A DNA stretch of 64,000 nucleotides, from contig NZ_CP121110.1 of the NCBI RefSeq assembly GCF_029625315.1, forward strand, positions 5,066,501 to 5,130,500. Reading direction: 5' to 3'. The position numbers and the translations under genes are program-made. The DNA is from Flavobacterium ginsengisoli. Lineage in GTDB: Bacteria > Bacteroidota > Bacteroidia > Flavobacteriales > Flavobacteriaceae. Below are positions 6,611 through 16,449 of this stretch, piece by piece (position 1 is the first letter of the stretch; each line of letters begins with the position of its first letter). The notes under the pieces were generated by a model, which was not told where the DNA came from, did not search any database, and worked only from the letters and a program-made list of their open reading frames with translations.

Positions 6611-8979
6611 ATGAAGCCAAATGATACTTTTAAAATGGAAGAAAAAATTATATATAAATCAGGTAGAAATGAAAAAGTTATTTTAAAGGAAGAACTTCAT
6701 ACTGCAAAAAACTTTTTCAAGAATTTTTATATTGATGATGAACTTATAAGAACCGAATATATCTCATCTAATAGTAATAGTAATTTTACGATTTACTATT
6801 TGAATAACAATCAGTCAATAGAAGAAATATTGCTTGAAAATAATCAATTTTTAAATAGAAGTTTCTATTATAAATTATTTGATAAATCTGGTTTTACAGT
6901 CTATTTGTTTCAAAGTTATGATTTTAGAAATCTTGAACAACAATCGATTATCATAAAAGATAAAGAGGAGAATTTAGTTGTAAAAACTGGTAATAGTTTG
7001 AAAACTTATGAGGATTCCAGTTTTTTTAATTTTTCCAAAACAATAAAAAGTGATGCTAAATATTCAATTTTGAGTAGAAAGGTTGAAGAAGATTCGACTG
7101 TTAGAGTTGACTATTTTGAAAACGGAGATTTTAAGTCAGCATATTTTTCTAATGAAAATTTAGAAATGAATCTTCAGGAATTTTTAATTACAAATGATTT
7201 TTCAGAAAGATATAAGCTAAATATTGATAAAGATTTTTTTAAATCATTTTTTCCTGTAATTCCTAATTCAGATTTTAAGATTCCTGAAATTTTGATAGAA
7301 TATTCAGATGATTACAAGAATAAAATAGCATTTAAAGAAATTTTTACGGAAAGATTCTTTCATAAAATTTTGTATTTAGATAAAAAGAAACGATTAGTTG
7401 AAAGATTTGCGTATGGAAAAATTATATCGAAAACGAACTATCTAAGTAAAGAAGAAAACATAGAGGACTTTTTAGAAGTAATGCAAAATGGAATTGAATA
7501 TTGCTTTTATCATAAACCAGTAATTAAAAATAATTGTATCTATTGGGAAATTATAAAGTATGATGAAAAAGGTGTTTTAATTGAAAAAAGAAATGAAGTA
7601 TACAATTATCAAGATCAATTGATTAGTGTTAATTATCTTCTAAGCAATGAATTTAGAACCCATTCTTTAATCAAGTATTGTTACAAAAATAATTATGAAT
7701 CTCAGATATTGAGTATTTTTAAGTATGATAATTGTGGTTCATTATCTTATATAGATGATTGTGGTTTTGATTCTGATTCTATGTGGGAAGATACAGTTTG
7801 GGAAATGCCAAATTTAAAATTTGAAACTTATATTAAAAGGATAGAAGAACCTTTTTTTAAATCTTTTTTTTCAGAGGTTCCGGAAAGCTCAAAAGATGAA
7901 ATAGAAATTATTTATAAAAATCATCTTGGTAAGGTGATCGATGAAACGGAAATTGATAAAGTATATGAATATCAGAAAGAAGTAAAAATAAACCAATTCA
8001 TAAAAGAAATCAAAACTTATAAAGATAATTCCTGTTCTTTTGTAGAATATTATTGTTGCGATCAGGAAAAACCAGAAGATTTTGAATTTTATTCTACAAG
8101 AAATTATATTGTTTATCATAATAAAAAGCATCAAAATGGATATTTTGTGTATGATATTTTTGAAAGTGTAGTTGAGACATTAGAAATTGGATATTACAAA
8201 GGAATTTTGGTTCAGGATTTTTTTGGTAGAGAAATTACACGAGTTGTTTTTAAGAATGATGAAATGGATTTAAAATATGCCCGAAAGATTTCTTACGATA
8301 ATTTTAAAAGTGAATTAGGCTATGATTTCGATACCGTAATTGTAAATTTTGAAGATTCGAATAAAGTTTTAAATTATTATTCTAATGAAACAACCTATAC
8401 AGTAGATGAATTTGAAAAAGAGCAGTTTAGTAGTCTGAATAAAACTAATAATTCTTTTTTTAAATCAATTTTTCCATTTGTTCCGGAATTAGAAGCAAAA
8501 GTATATGAACCTTTTATTTTTAAATTAAAACTCAAGAGCCAAGAAAATTCTTTTGAGCCTGAAGAAATAAAATGCCTTTATAGTTCTAATAATAAATTGA
8601 AGTACATATTTGACGGTTATAAAAAATGGAGCTTTTTAAAAGATAGATTAGAAGTTAATTTAAAATTGCCAGAATTATTATATTATGGTTATAATATTTC
8701 ATTTTACAATATAAAACAGGCAGATGAAATTATATCATGTGATATAGTATATAACCTGCAATTTGAAAAAGACAGATTTAAAGAGTTTAATGTAAAATTA
8801 AAAATAAGCACAACGTCTTTCGATTTTAGTTACGAATCTGATGATCCAATTTTCTCTTTTAGAAAGATTTTTTTGAACATTATGAAGAAGAGTTATTTTG
8901 TTTTTATTTGAATGAAGAGAGAATTTGGAATACAGAAATTAGTAAAGAAAAATTAGTCATGTTTTTAATTGAAGCTTAA
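6611..8979 (+). CDS. Large AT-rich protein with ~200-residue internal repeats, unknown function (one frameshift)
   Basis: About 789 aa after correction. I do not recognise the family. The motif FFKSFFPVIP / FFKSFFSEVP / FFKSIFPFVP recurs at about residues 209, 414 and 614, and a weaker FFKNFY at about 34, so the protein is built of three or four ~200-aa units. It is rich in Asn, Lys, Glu, Tyr and Phe, with strand-like text resembling MORN/antitoxin-type repeat proteins, without a signal peptide. It is more AT-rich than its neighbours, suggesting acquisition. The open frame ends at 8911, but after the T7 run at 8868-8874 the -1 frame continues KDFFEHYEEELFCFYLNEER to TAA 8977-8979, so one T is probably missing. 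It follows the DUF434 gene by 3 nt. Confidence 0.6.
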
Positions 8980-9125
8980 AAAGAATACTTTTAAAGCTAA
9001 ATCGACTCTAAAGAAATCAACTTCGTTGATGAGATTAATCTCTATCTTTGTTTTCGGTCTAAATTCAGAATTAAAATCTAAAGAATTAAAAAGTAGGTTT
9101 TTTCTTTCTTTTTAAAATAAAAGTA

Positions 9126-9133
9126 TATCTTTG
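9126..9133 (+). promoter_or_regulatory. Promoter -7 element TATCTTTG
   Basis: Exact match to the Bacteroidetes TAnnTTTG consensus. Transcription would begin near 9139, almost exactly at the first strand of the structured leader. Confidence 0.6.
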
Positions 9134-9136
9134 CGA

Positions 9137-9272
9137 TGCAAAACAATCAAAGGAGAAATCCTTAAAACTTTTTTTAAGTTAACATAAACGAATACCTCGT
9201 CATGGTGAAGGAACAGGAAACTGTCCTAAATCATTCCTTTGAATGTTTTGCACACCTAAAGCGAGGTATTCG
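9137..9272 (+). ncRNA. Structured 5' leader with interleaved (pseudoknot-type) helices
   Basis: Strand A (9137-9154, TGCAAAACAATCAAAGGA) pairs with A' (9235-9252) at 17 of 18 positions. Strand B (9189-9199, CGAATACCTCG) pairs perfectly with B' (9262-9272). The order A-B-A'-B' is a pseudoknot or two mutually exclusive folds. Between B and A' is a hairpin (9210-9226) with CAG-GAAA-CTG and a GNRA tetraloop. B' ends 20 nt before the ATG at 9293. Probably a cis-regulatory RNA or riboswitch-like leader for the next gene; I do not recognise a named class. Confidence 0.6.
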
Positions 9273-9292
9273 CGCATCTAAAATTTTCTATT

Positions 9293-9574
9293 ATGCAAAA
9301 AGAAAATCAAAAACCAACACATCGTGATGTAGTGCCATCCGTAATTAATTTCCTTTCAGACGAATTGTTTGAGGGAGATTACAAAGAACAGCCACTGTAT
9401 TTGCAGGAAATCTTCGAGCTCTTAATGCATACAGAGTTTGGCGACGATATCAATTTAAGGCAAAAAATACTGAGCTGTTTAAGAACCAGCCGTAATCTGG
9501 CAGAAACGTTATCGCCATTTTCAGAGAAACAGATTTATAAGGCTTGTAGTAGCAATCGTAAATTATCTCAATAA
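9293..9574 (+). CDS. Small conserved-looking hypothetical protein
   Basis: 93 aa, acidic, soluble, mostly helical (VPSVINFLSDELFEG, LYLQEIFELLMHTEFGDD, RQKILSCLRTSRNLAETLS). No signal peptide or membrane segment. I do not recognise the family. It forms a single-gene unit: promoter at 9126, structured leader, gene, terminator at 9581. That much regulation for a 93-aa protein suggests a dosage-sensitive or regulatory product. Confidence 0.7.
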   Translation: MQKENQKPTHRDVVPSVINFLSDELFEGDYKEQPLYLQEIFELLMHTEFGDDINLRQKILSCLRTSRNLAETLSPFSEKQIYKACSSNRKLSQ

Positions 9575-9580
9575 AAACTC

Positions 9581-9617
9581 AAATCCCGACAATGTCTATT
9601 TGTCGGGATATTTTTTT
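9581..9617 (+). terminator. Rho-independent terminator
   Basis: Stem ATCCCGACA / TGTCGGGAT with loop ATGTCTATT, followed by a T-rich tail (ATTTTTTTA). Confidence 0.85.
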
Positions 9618-9672
9618 AGTATTGGTTTGTAATTTTATAAAAGAGATTATAGACGATAGTTTCCATAATCTT

Positions 9673-9774
9673 GTCATTTCGACCGAAGGGAGAAATCTTC
9701 GCGAGTAACTCCGCAACGTATAGTGCCAATCTTTGTAGAGCTACTCGCGAAGATTTCTCCTCCGTCGAAATGAC
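9673..9774. repeat. REP-like dispersed palindrome, copy 2
   Basis: GTCATTTCGACCGAAGGGAG to TCTCCTCCGTCGAAATGAC, with inner ATCTTCGCGAGTA / TACTCGCGAAGAT arms. Same element as at 4812 and 45196. It lies in the 417-nt gap between the terminator and the gene at 9992; the rest of that gap is AT-rich and shows no gene. Confidence 0.8.
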
Positions 9775-9991
9775 AAACTCGACGAAAAAAACTTTGAAAA
9801 TAGCTAAAATATGTGCATTTAAATTAGTGAAACGCCTTTAAATATAAGGAAAGACCATGTTTCTATGTGTTTAAAATAATTATGCTTAAAAGTTTATTTC
9901 TAATATTTTTTTAACATTAAAAAGACATTATTTTAAGTAAAAATCGCTTTAAAATTCTTACATTACCGCCTCAAAATAAAAGCCGATAAAG

Positions 9992-10426
9992 ATGAATATA
10001 AGTATCTCAGTTAAACAATTAGGAAAAAAACATCCGCTACTTCAGGAAAAAAGTATCGCTCTGGATATAGAAAATCCTGTCATTACTACACAAAAACTCA
10101 TAGAATCGATTGTTGATCATCAGGTTCAATTGTTCCGTTCTTCATCCTTTGAGTTTGAGGACGAAGACAAAATCCATCTTCCAAAAGAAAATTATTTACC
10201 CATTCTTACCGATACCGGAAAAGTAGGTTTTGGCGCGCTGTACAATCACAACCAAGTAGATTTGGCCAAAGCGCAAGAAAATGCCATTGTAGCTTTTGAA
10301 GATGGTTTGTATGCTGTTTTCTATGGAGACGATCAGCTGGAAACGTTAACTGAACAAATCGATTTATCTCAAAATAAAAACCTCACTTTTATTAGGCTTA
10401 CGTTCTTGGCGGGAAGCTATTGGTAA
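9992..10426 (+). CDS. Hypothetical protein upstream of the DUF4132 gene
   Basis: 144 aa, soluble, acidic. Text such as ITTQKLIESIVDHQVQLFRSS, DTGKVGFGALYNHNQVDLAK and NAIVAFEDGLYAVFYGDDQ suggests a compact alpha/beta protein. I do not recognise a domain with certainty. It is 132 nt upstream of the 1688-aa DUF4132 gene, same strand, and the pairing suggests a functional partner. The spacer holds short direct repeats (AATGGTGAATTGTTAATGG). Confidence 0.65.
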   Translation: MNISISVKQLGKKHPLLQEKSIALDIENPVITTQKLIESIVDHQVQLFRSSSFEFEDEDKIHLPKENYLPILTDTGKVGFGALYNHNQVDLAKAQENAIVAFEDGLYAVFYGDDQLETLTEQIDLSQNKNLTFIRLTFLAGSYW

Positions 10427-10558
10427 TTTATAATTGTTAATGGTGAATTGTTAATGGTGAATTGTAAAATCTGGAATGGAAGAACTTTTACGATTTCCAT
10501 CTAGCCTTTCACTTCTCAATAAAAATCTAAAATCTGCAATCTAAAATCTAAAATAATC

Positions 10559-13500
10559 ATGACGATAGAAGATCTTTTAAAAAGTAAAGTAATTGAAAAT
10601 CCAATTAAGAGATTTAAAAAAGAATTGGAAGAAATTGTAAACAGTAATCTGCTTTCTAAATTACTTTCTGGAAAAAAACTGAAAAAAGAAGCGGCGGAGT
10701 TTGGTCTGGAACTCTTGAAACTTCAGGACAATTATTACAGCAATTATATTTCGCTTGGTTCTAAAGAAGCCGAAAAGTTTGCCGCTTTAATAAAAGAGAA
10801 TATCTGGGAAGATAAAAACTATTACGACTTGTCGCTTTACTTTTTTGGTGAAGAAAATGTCGCATATGTAAAGGAAGCTTGGAACAGATTGCCTCAAAAA
10901 ATGTATCAGAACGGGTATACGCGAAGAGCTTTTAGAGCGCCTAATCATAAAAGTTATCTTTTGGTAAATCAGATCAATTTTCTGCGTTCTTTGCTAAATG
11001 GACCTTACAAATACAATTATCAGGACAGCAGTACTTTTTATTATGATTTGAGTATTGAAGATGAAATTCGTCACGATACCGAGATTTCAAATTCTATCAA
11101 TAAATTTATGGTGTGGTCTTCGGCACTGGATGCTGGCAAAGAAGGACTTTTTCAATTGTTTGAAGACATTATTTTTAATAAAGATACACACGGAAAAGTT
11201 TCGAGAAATATCATCAAAGCTCTTTTAAATAGCGAAAAACAACAGCATTGGGAGTTGGTAGAAAAACTGCTTTTGGCGGCTCAGCGTCAGGAAGGTTTGC
11301 GCCAGACGATTCTGGAGGCTTTAGACGAAACGAGTATCGGCGCTTTGCAATACATGATCAAAGTGCTTATTGATAATAAACTGACTCGTTTTTCATCGGT
11401 TGTAAGAGCGATTGACACGTGGACAGGTTTGGGTTGGGATTCTGAAAAAGAAACTACGGTTCGAAATATTATCGAGTTGGCTTCGGGTTATTTTACCAAA
11501 CCAGAAACGATTCCGAATGGCGTAAAAAGCAAAAATAATAACGAAGTCTATATGGCGCTTTGGGTTCAAGGTGTTTTGGATGTCGAGAAAACGGTTCCGT
11601 ATCTGCATGAATTATTAGAAAACGGTTCGGTCGAAAAGAAATCGCTGGCATTAAAATTTGCTGGAGAAACCAACGATCCTTATATCGAAATGCCTCTTTA
11701 TTTTAAAGCATTAGATGATGAGAATCTGCAGGTTTTAGCCTTTGCAGTTCCGAGAATGAATGCTTTGTTGGAAGCCAATACAAAATCGAAATTCTATATC
11801 GAAAATGCAGATTATCCGAACTTTTTTGATAAAGTTTACAATCTTGCACAAAACATTACTGAAAAAGAAAAAACTTTTGAAGGAAAAGTATTTTCGTGGT
11901 TAAATGTAAAGTTTGAAAGAGATACGCTTTATGCCGCGGCGATTAATTTGGTTGGCGATAACAACGAAAGATTAGAAGCGGTTTTACAACATTTTGAAGG
12001 CTTCTCAATCAACTTAAGAGAGAAACTGACGAGAAATTTATTGGGAAGTTTTTACAGCTATTCTTACTATAGCAACCAAAATAATCAAACCAAAACAGAA
12101 CCAACTGAATTTCAAAGAAATTTTGCCCTACGAATTTTAAAAGACAGAGGAGAATCTCTTGTGGCTTCGGCGGTTAATGTTTTAAAAGATTTGAGTTTAA
12201 CAGAAGATGAATTAGCTATTTTTCAGGAATTATTTAAACGTAAAAATTCTAATTTAAAGAAAAATCTAACGTCGATTCTGATTAAACAAGAAGATCAGAA
12301 AGTTATCAATTTTGTAGATCAGACCGTAGAAAAAGGAGATTTAGAACAACGTATGTCTATGCTAGACGTTATGCTTCAGCTTCAGAAAAACAATAAACTA
12401 ACGGATAAGGTTAACGATTGGGTAAAAGACTATCTTCAAAGACCAAAAATTACCGAGAAAGAAACCAAATTTATTGAGCAGTTAGAACCTTCAAAAAAAC
12501 AAGATCTTTTAAGCGCAGAAAACGGTTACGGATTTTTTACGCCAAACGAAATTTCTACTTATGAACTTCCTAAGGTAGGAGCAGATTCTTTGTATGCAAA
12601 AGCGGTAAAAGAACATCAATACGGTTTCTCTAAATCGATGTCGCATATTAAAGACGAAATTGCGAAGCTTTATAAATTGTTTGAAGAAAACAGAAATTAC
12701 GAATACGAAATTGAAAACTACGATAATAGCAAATCGACGGTTTTATTAGGGAACTCTTTTAGACCATTAAAAAATCTAAAAGACGAAAAGAATTCAGAAT
12801 TGGCGACAACCAATTATCCGTTGTATGGAGTTTGGGAAGAATGGTTTAAAAATTCAGGTTTAGTAGAACGAGATTTGTTTTTACTGACATTTGTAAGCAA
12901 TTGTGACCGTAAAATTTGGCGTGATTTCCTCGAAAAACATGTTTTTTATTATAAAGAATTACTGCCTCATCCAAACAAAAGAGGTTACGATTGGGACAAT
13001 GCGATTCTGAATATTTTGAATGCGCTGCAAGTAAAATATGCTTTTGAAGAAAAAACAGATTTCTTAATTGACGCTTGTGCCATTTTGTATGCAGATCTTC
13101 CAGAATCTGTAAAAGAGTTTGAATATGTGCCTGGTAAAAATGAATATTATTACAATAACAATAAGGGAAACGGCTGGCAAAATCAGAACTTTTTTGATGT
13201 TTATCTAAACAGAATTGACTTAGGAAACGTAACTGCAGAACAAGAAATTAAGATATGGAATCTGTACAGATGGAGACAGTTAAATGGACTGGAAAAAAAT
13301 ATTTCGTACTGCAAACCTTTTGTTCAGTTATATAGCGCTGCATTTGAACAAAAGTTAATTACCGAAGGTGAATTGTATGAAGGTATTTTGGATCCAGAAA
13401 GAATTTCATTTTTAACAGGCGGAAATAGAAATTACAGAAATCAAGGAAGCGAAGACTTATTGGCTAGATTTCCATTCTTAGTTTCGATGATAGATAAAAT

Positions 13501-15625
13501 TCGTGAAACATTTTTGGATGTTGAGGTTAAAAGAGGCGATTCTAATACTGCGGTAACACATTTGGTGCAGAGTTTCCAGAAGATTGTTGGTGCAAACCGT
13601 TTGGTCGAATTGATTACAGCGCTTGGAAAAGCAAGTTTGTATAAAGGCTATATTTACTCGTGGAGTTACACCGATTTAACGAAACAGAAATTATTTAGTT
13701 TCTTATTGAAAAGATGTTATCCGTTAGAAACTGATACGCAGGAAAGTTTTAATGCTTTAATTAAAAAAGCTAAAATCTCCGAAGAAAGATTGATTCAGAC
13801 TGCTATTTATGCGCCTCAATGGCAAAAGTTTATCAGCACTTATTTGGATTGGAATGGTCTGGATGAAGGAATTTGGTGGTTTCATGCGCATACCAAAACG
13901 GCGTCTTACAGTGCTACAAATTCAGAATTAGAAAGTGAAGCGACAAGATTTTCGACTTTAGATTTGCAAGATTTTAAAGATGGTGCTGTAGATAAAGATT
14001 GGTTTACATCGGCTTACAAGAAATTAGGAAAAGCAAAATGGGAACTTTTATACGAATCTGCAAAATACGTAACAGACGGAAACGGTCATCGTCGCGCGCG
14101 TTTGTATGCAGACACGATTACGGGCGATTTAAAAATTAGAGAAGTTACCGCTAAAGTAAAAGACAAACGTGATCAAGATTATTTAAGAGTTTATGGATTG
14201 GTTCCGTTAAGTAAAGCAAGTCCAGAAAAAGATATTTTGGCGCGTTACGAGTATTTACAGCAATTTAAAAAAGAAAGCAAAGAATTCGGTTCGATGAAAC
14301 AGGCGAGCGAAGCTTTGGCAATTCGTGTAGCTTTGGAAAACTTGGCAAGAAATGCGGGTTATCCAGATCCAGTTCGTTTGACTTGGGCAATGGAAACGAA
14401 ACAAGTTCAGAATATTTTATCAAAAGAAACCGAAGTGGTTTTAGATGATGTTACAATTAGTTTGGTGATCAATAAAGAAGGAAAAGCTGATTTGGTTACC
14501 TATAAAGCAGGAAAAGAATTAAAATCGATTCCGCCGAAATACAAAAAAGACAAAGGAATTCTAGAACTGACGAATTATAGAAAAACCATGCGCGAGCAAT
14601 GGACTCGTTCAAGAAAAGGCTTGGAAGAAAGTATGATTCGTGGCGATGAGTTTTTATTCGCAGAAATGCAAAACCTTTTCGAGCATCCAATTATTTCAAA
14701 ACATCTAGAGAAATTAGTTTTTATTTCTAATGACAATCAGATTGGTTTTTATGTCGATGGAAGTTTAGTTACCGGTTTAGGAGAAATGATTTCGTTAAAC
14801 GAAAAGCAGACTTTTAGAATCGCACACTGTTTCGATTTGCATAAAAATAACGTTTGGGTAGATTACCAGAAATATTGTTTTGATAATAAATTGCAGCGAC
14901 CTTTTAAACAGATTTTTAGAGAATTGTATGTTCCGACGCCAGATGAATTGAAAGAGAAATCGGTTTCAAGACGTTATGCAGGGCATCAAGTTCAACCGAA
15001 TCAAACTTTGGCTTTATTGAAAACAAGAGGCTGGAAAGTAGATTACGAAGAAGGATTACAGAAAGTTTTCCATAAAGAAGGATATCAGGTAAAAATGTAC
15101 GCGATGGCAGATTGGTTTTCGCCTGCAGATGTTGAGAGTCCGACTTTAGAAACTATCGAATTCCATTCTTTAAAAGATTATAAAAATATTGCTTTTGAAG
15201 ATATTAATCCGAGGATTTTCTCAGAAGTAATGCGTGATATTGATTTGGTGGTAAGCGTTGCCCACGTTGGTGGTGTAGATCCAGAAGCGAGTCATTCTTC
15301 TATCGAGATGAGAGCAGTATTGTTAAGAGAAACATTGCGTTTATTCAAAATCAAGAATGTTGAAATTACTGGAAACCATGCCATCATCAAAGGACAATTG
15401 GCAGAGTATAGCGTTCATTTAGGAAGTGCGGTTGTACATCAGATGCCAGGTAAATATTTATCGATATTGCCAATTCATTCGCAACACAGAGGACGTTTAT
15501 TCCTTCCATTTGCAGACGACGATCCAAAATCAGCTGAGGTTATGTCTAAAGTTTTATTGTTTGCCAAAGACAATGAAATTCAGGATCCGACTGTTTTGAA
15601 TCAGATTGATAAGACGTATGCTTAA
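10559..15625 (+). CDS. Giant DUF4132 (with DUF5724-like N-terminal) protein
   Basis: 1688 aa, cytoplasmic, no membrane segments. Residues about 60-1100 form a long helical-repeat region (HEAT-like, for example KSLALKFAGETNDPYIEMPLYFKALDDENLQVLAFAVPR). The C-terminal ~550 residues fit DUF4132: from about 1210 (LGKAKWELLYESAKYV..GHRRARLYADTITG) through LARNAGYPDPVRLTWAMETK to the end VHQMPGKYLSILPIHSQHRG. DUF4132 also occurs in E. coli YehI and MolR-type proteins linked to stress and RNA repair by context (family knowledge). Biochemistry unknown. Its location between rtcB and the RNA-ligase genes makes it a probable island member. Confidence 0.75.
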   Translation: MTIEDLLKSKVIENPIKRFKKELEEIVNSNLLSKLLSGKKLKKEAAEFGLELLKLQDNYYSNYISLGSKEAEKFAALIKENIWEDKNYYDLSLYFFGEENVAYVKEAWNRLPQKMYQNGYTRRAFRAPNHKSYLLVNQINFLRSLLNGPYKYNYQDSSTFYYDLSIEDEIRHDTEISNSINKFMVWSSALDAGKEGLFQLFEDIIFNKDTHGKVSRNIIKALLNSEKQQHWELVEKLLLAAQRQEGLRQTILEALDETSIGALQYMIKVLIDNKLTRFSSVVRAIDTWTGLGWDSEKETTVRNIIELASGYFTKPETIPNGVKSKNNNEVYMALWVQGVLDVEKTVPYLHELLENGSVEKKSLALKFAGETNDPYIEMPLYFKALDDENLQVLAFAVPRMNALLEANTKSKFYIENADYPNFFDKVYNLAQNITEKEKTFEGKVFSWLNVKFERDTLYAAAINLVGDNNERLEAVLQHFEGFSINLREKLTRNLLGSFYSYSYYSNQNNQTKTEPTEFQRNFALRILKDRGESLVASAVNVLKDLSLTEDELAIFQELFKRKNSNLKKNLTSILIKQEDQKVINFVDQTVEKGDLEQRMSMLDVMLQLQKNNKLTDKVNDWVKDYLQRPKITEKETKFIEQLEPSKKQDLLSAENGYGFFTPNEISTYELPKVGADSLYAKAVKEHQYGFSKSMSHIKDEIAKLYKLFEENRNYEYEIENYDNSKSTVLLGNSFRPLKNLKDEKNSELATTNYPLYGVWEEWFKNSGLVERDLFLLTFVSNCDRKIWRDFLEKHVFYYKELLPHPNKRGYDWDNAILNILNALQVKYAFEEKTDFLIDACAILYADLPESVKEFEYVPGKNEYYYNNNKGNGWQNQNFFDVYLNRIDLGNVTAEQEIKIWNLYRWRQLNGLEKNISYCKPFVQLYSAAFEQKLITEGELYEGILDPERISFLTGGNRNYRNQGSEDLLARFPFLVSMIDKIRETFLDVEVKRGDSNTAVTHLVQSFQKIVGANRLVELITALGKASLYKGYIYSWSYTDLTKQKLFSFLLKRCYPLETDTQESFNALIKKAKISEERLIQTAIYAPQWQKFISTYLDWNGLDEGIWWFHAHTKTASYSATNSELESEATRFSTLDLQDFKDGAVDKDWFTSAYKKLGKAKWELLYESAKYVTDGNGHRRARLYADTITGDLKIREVTAKVKDKRDQDYLRVYGLVPLSKASPEKDILARYEYLQQFKKESKEFGSMKQASEALAIRVALENLARNAGYPDPVRLTWAMETKQVQNILSKETEVVLDDVTISLVINKEGKADLVTYKAGKELKSIPPKYKKDKGILELTNYRKTMREQWTRSRKGLEESMIRGDEFLFAEMQNLFEHPIISKHLEKLVFISNDNQIGFYVDGSLVTGLGEMISLNEKQTFRIAHCFDLHKNNVWVDYQKYCFDNKLQRPFKQIFRELYVPTPDELKEKSVSRRYAGHQVQPNQTLALLKTRGWKVDYEEGLQKVFHKEGYQVKMYAMADWFSPADVESPTLETIEFHSLKDYKNIAFEDINPRIFSEVMRDIDLVVSVAHVGGVDPEASHSSIEMRAVLLRETLRLFKIKNVEITGNHAIIKGQLAEYSVHLGSAVVHQMPGKYLSILPIHSQHRGRLFLPFADDDPKSAEVMSKVLLFAKDNEIQDPTVLNQIDKTYA

Positions 15626-15693
15626 TAGTTAAGTTTCAGAAATAATAATTTTAACATTTTTAATGTGAAATGTTAAATTAAGAAATAAAATAT

Positions 15694-15701
15694 TACATTT
15701 G
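15694..15701 (+). promoter_or_regulatory. Promoter -7 element TACATTTG
   Basis: Exact TAnnTTTG match, 31 nt upstream of the small ORF at 15732. Confidence 0.55.
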
Positions 15702-15731
15702 TTCCCGTAATTAAAAAATAGAAAAATACAT

Positions 15732-15830
15732 ATGAGACTTTCAATAGCAAAATATTTTGACCGCTTAGCAGGATCACTTCCGGCTAAAGTATCAGGATGC
15801 AATATGTATTTTTATGAAATTAAAATGTAA
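15732..15830 (+). CDS. Small ORF, 32 aa, in its own transcription unit
   Basis: Encodes MRLSIAKYFDRLAGSLPAKV followed by SGCNMYFYEIKM. Promoter TACATTTG at 15694, A-rich leader, then a strong terminator at 15857. It is basic and amphipathic, with no clear membrane segment. It shares only a vague pattern with the second small ORF (AKYFDRLAG versus ARFDLGRFA). It could be a peptide, a leader peptide or part of a small RNA. Confidence 0.4.
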   Translation: MRLSIAKYFDRLAGSLPAKVSGCNMYFYEIKM

Positions 15831-15856
15831 AATTTAGAGTCAAACTCATCATAAAA

Positions 15857-15891
15857 TAAAAAAGCGTCCTCGAAGTAGGGCGCTTTTTTTG
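15857..15891 (+). terminator. Rho-independent terminator
   Basis: AAAAAAGCGTCC-TCGAAGTA-GGGCGC followed by seven T; it closes the first small transcription unit. Confidence 0.8.
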
Positions 15892-16206
15892 TTTTTAGCC
15901 ATTTCGAATTCGTTTAAAAAGCACTTCGACTTCGCTTAGTGTGACAAAAAGAGGACAAAAAATGATTGAAATACAAACCATAACTAAAAAAAACTAAAAA
16001 ATAATTGACCAAAATGTTTAATGATTAATCAAAATAGAGAAATATAGTATTGGAAAGTAATCTGATGAGTAACAGTCATTTGATACAAAATAGAGATCTG
16101 CATCAGTTTGCGGACAGGAATTTCCTTGTTTTAATTTAAGGCCTAACTAATTGATAATCAAAAAAATAATCTTAAAAAATATTTGGAAATATGATTTTTT
16201 CGACTT

Positions 16207-16214
16207 TATCTTTG
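16207..16214 (+). promoter_or_regulatory. Promoter -7 element TATCTTTG
   Basis: Exact TAnnTTTG match 70 nt before the small ORF at 16284. The transcribed leader holds GAAAC-ACAGC-GTTTC, a small hairpin at about 16227-16241. Confidence 0.6.
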
Positions 16215-16283
16215 CCAAACAAAATTGAAACACAGCGTTTCAAATAATAACAAGAATTTTAAAATATAATACAGCATATAAAA

Positions 16284-16379
16284 ATGGCTTTACAAAATAA
16301 AATATCATACGGATTACCACTAAACGCAAGATTCGATCTTGGACGTTTCGCAATGCAGGTGCATCAATATAGGCAATAG
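16284..16379 (+). CDS. Small ORF, 31 aa, in its own transcription unit
   Basis: Encodes MALQNKISYGLPLNARFDLG followed by RFAMQVHQYRQ. Preceded by a perfect promoter element and followed by a strong terminator at 16404. It lies directly upstream of the tRNA cluster. Not recognised. Alternatives are a leader peptide of an attenuator or a small RNA with a chance ORF. Confidence 0.4.
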   Translation: MALQNKISYGLPLNARFDLGRFAMQVHQYRQ

Positions 16380-16403
16380 GATAGTTATATCACGTTGAAT
16401 TTT

Positions 16404-16434
16404 GTAAAGCACCTTTGATCAGGTGCTTTTTTTA
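16404..16434 (+). terminator. Rho-independent terminator
   Basis: AAAGCACC-TTTGATCA-GGTGCTTTTTTT. It separates the small ORF from the tRNA genes that begin 16 nt later. Confidence 0.85.
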
Positions 16435-16449
16435 TGCCCAAAAATAAAT

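Noticed and set aside
8868..8874. Programmed -1 frameshift as a firm call
   Set aside because: ATTTTTTTG could slip, but the assembly has many homopolymer indels, so a missing T is the simpler explanation.
9137..9272. HDV-like self-cleaving ribozyme
   Set aside because: The A-B-A'-B' topology is similar, but the first helix is 18 bp instead of 7 and the J4/2 catalytic region is not recognisable.
16065..16139. A third small ORF (MSNSHLIQNRDLHQFADRNF...)
   Set aside because: 24 codons with no promoter or terminator of its own; insufficient support.
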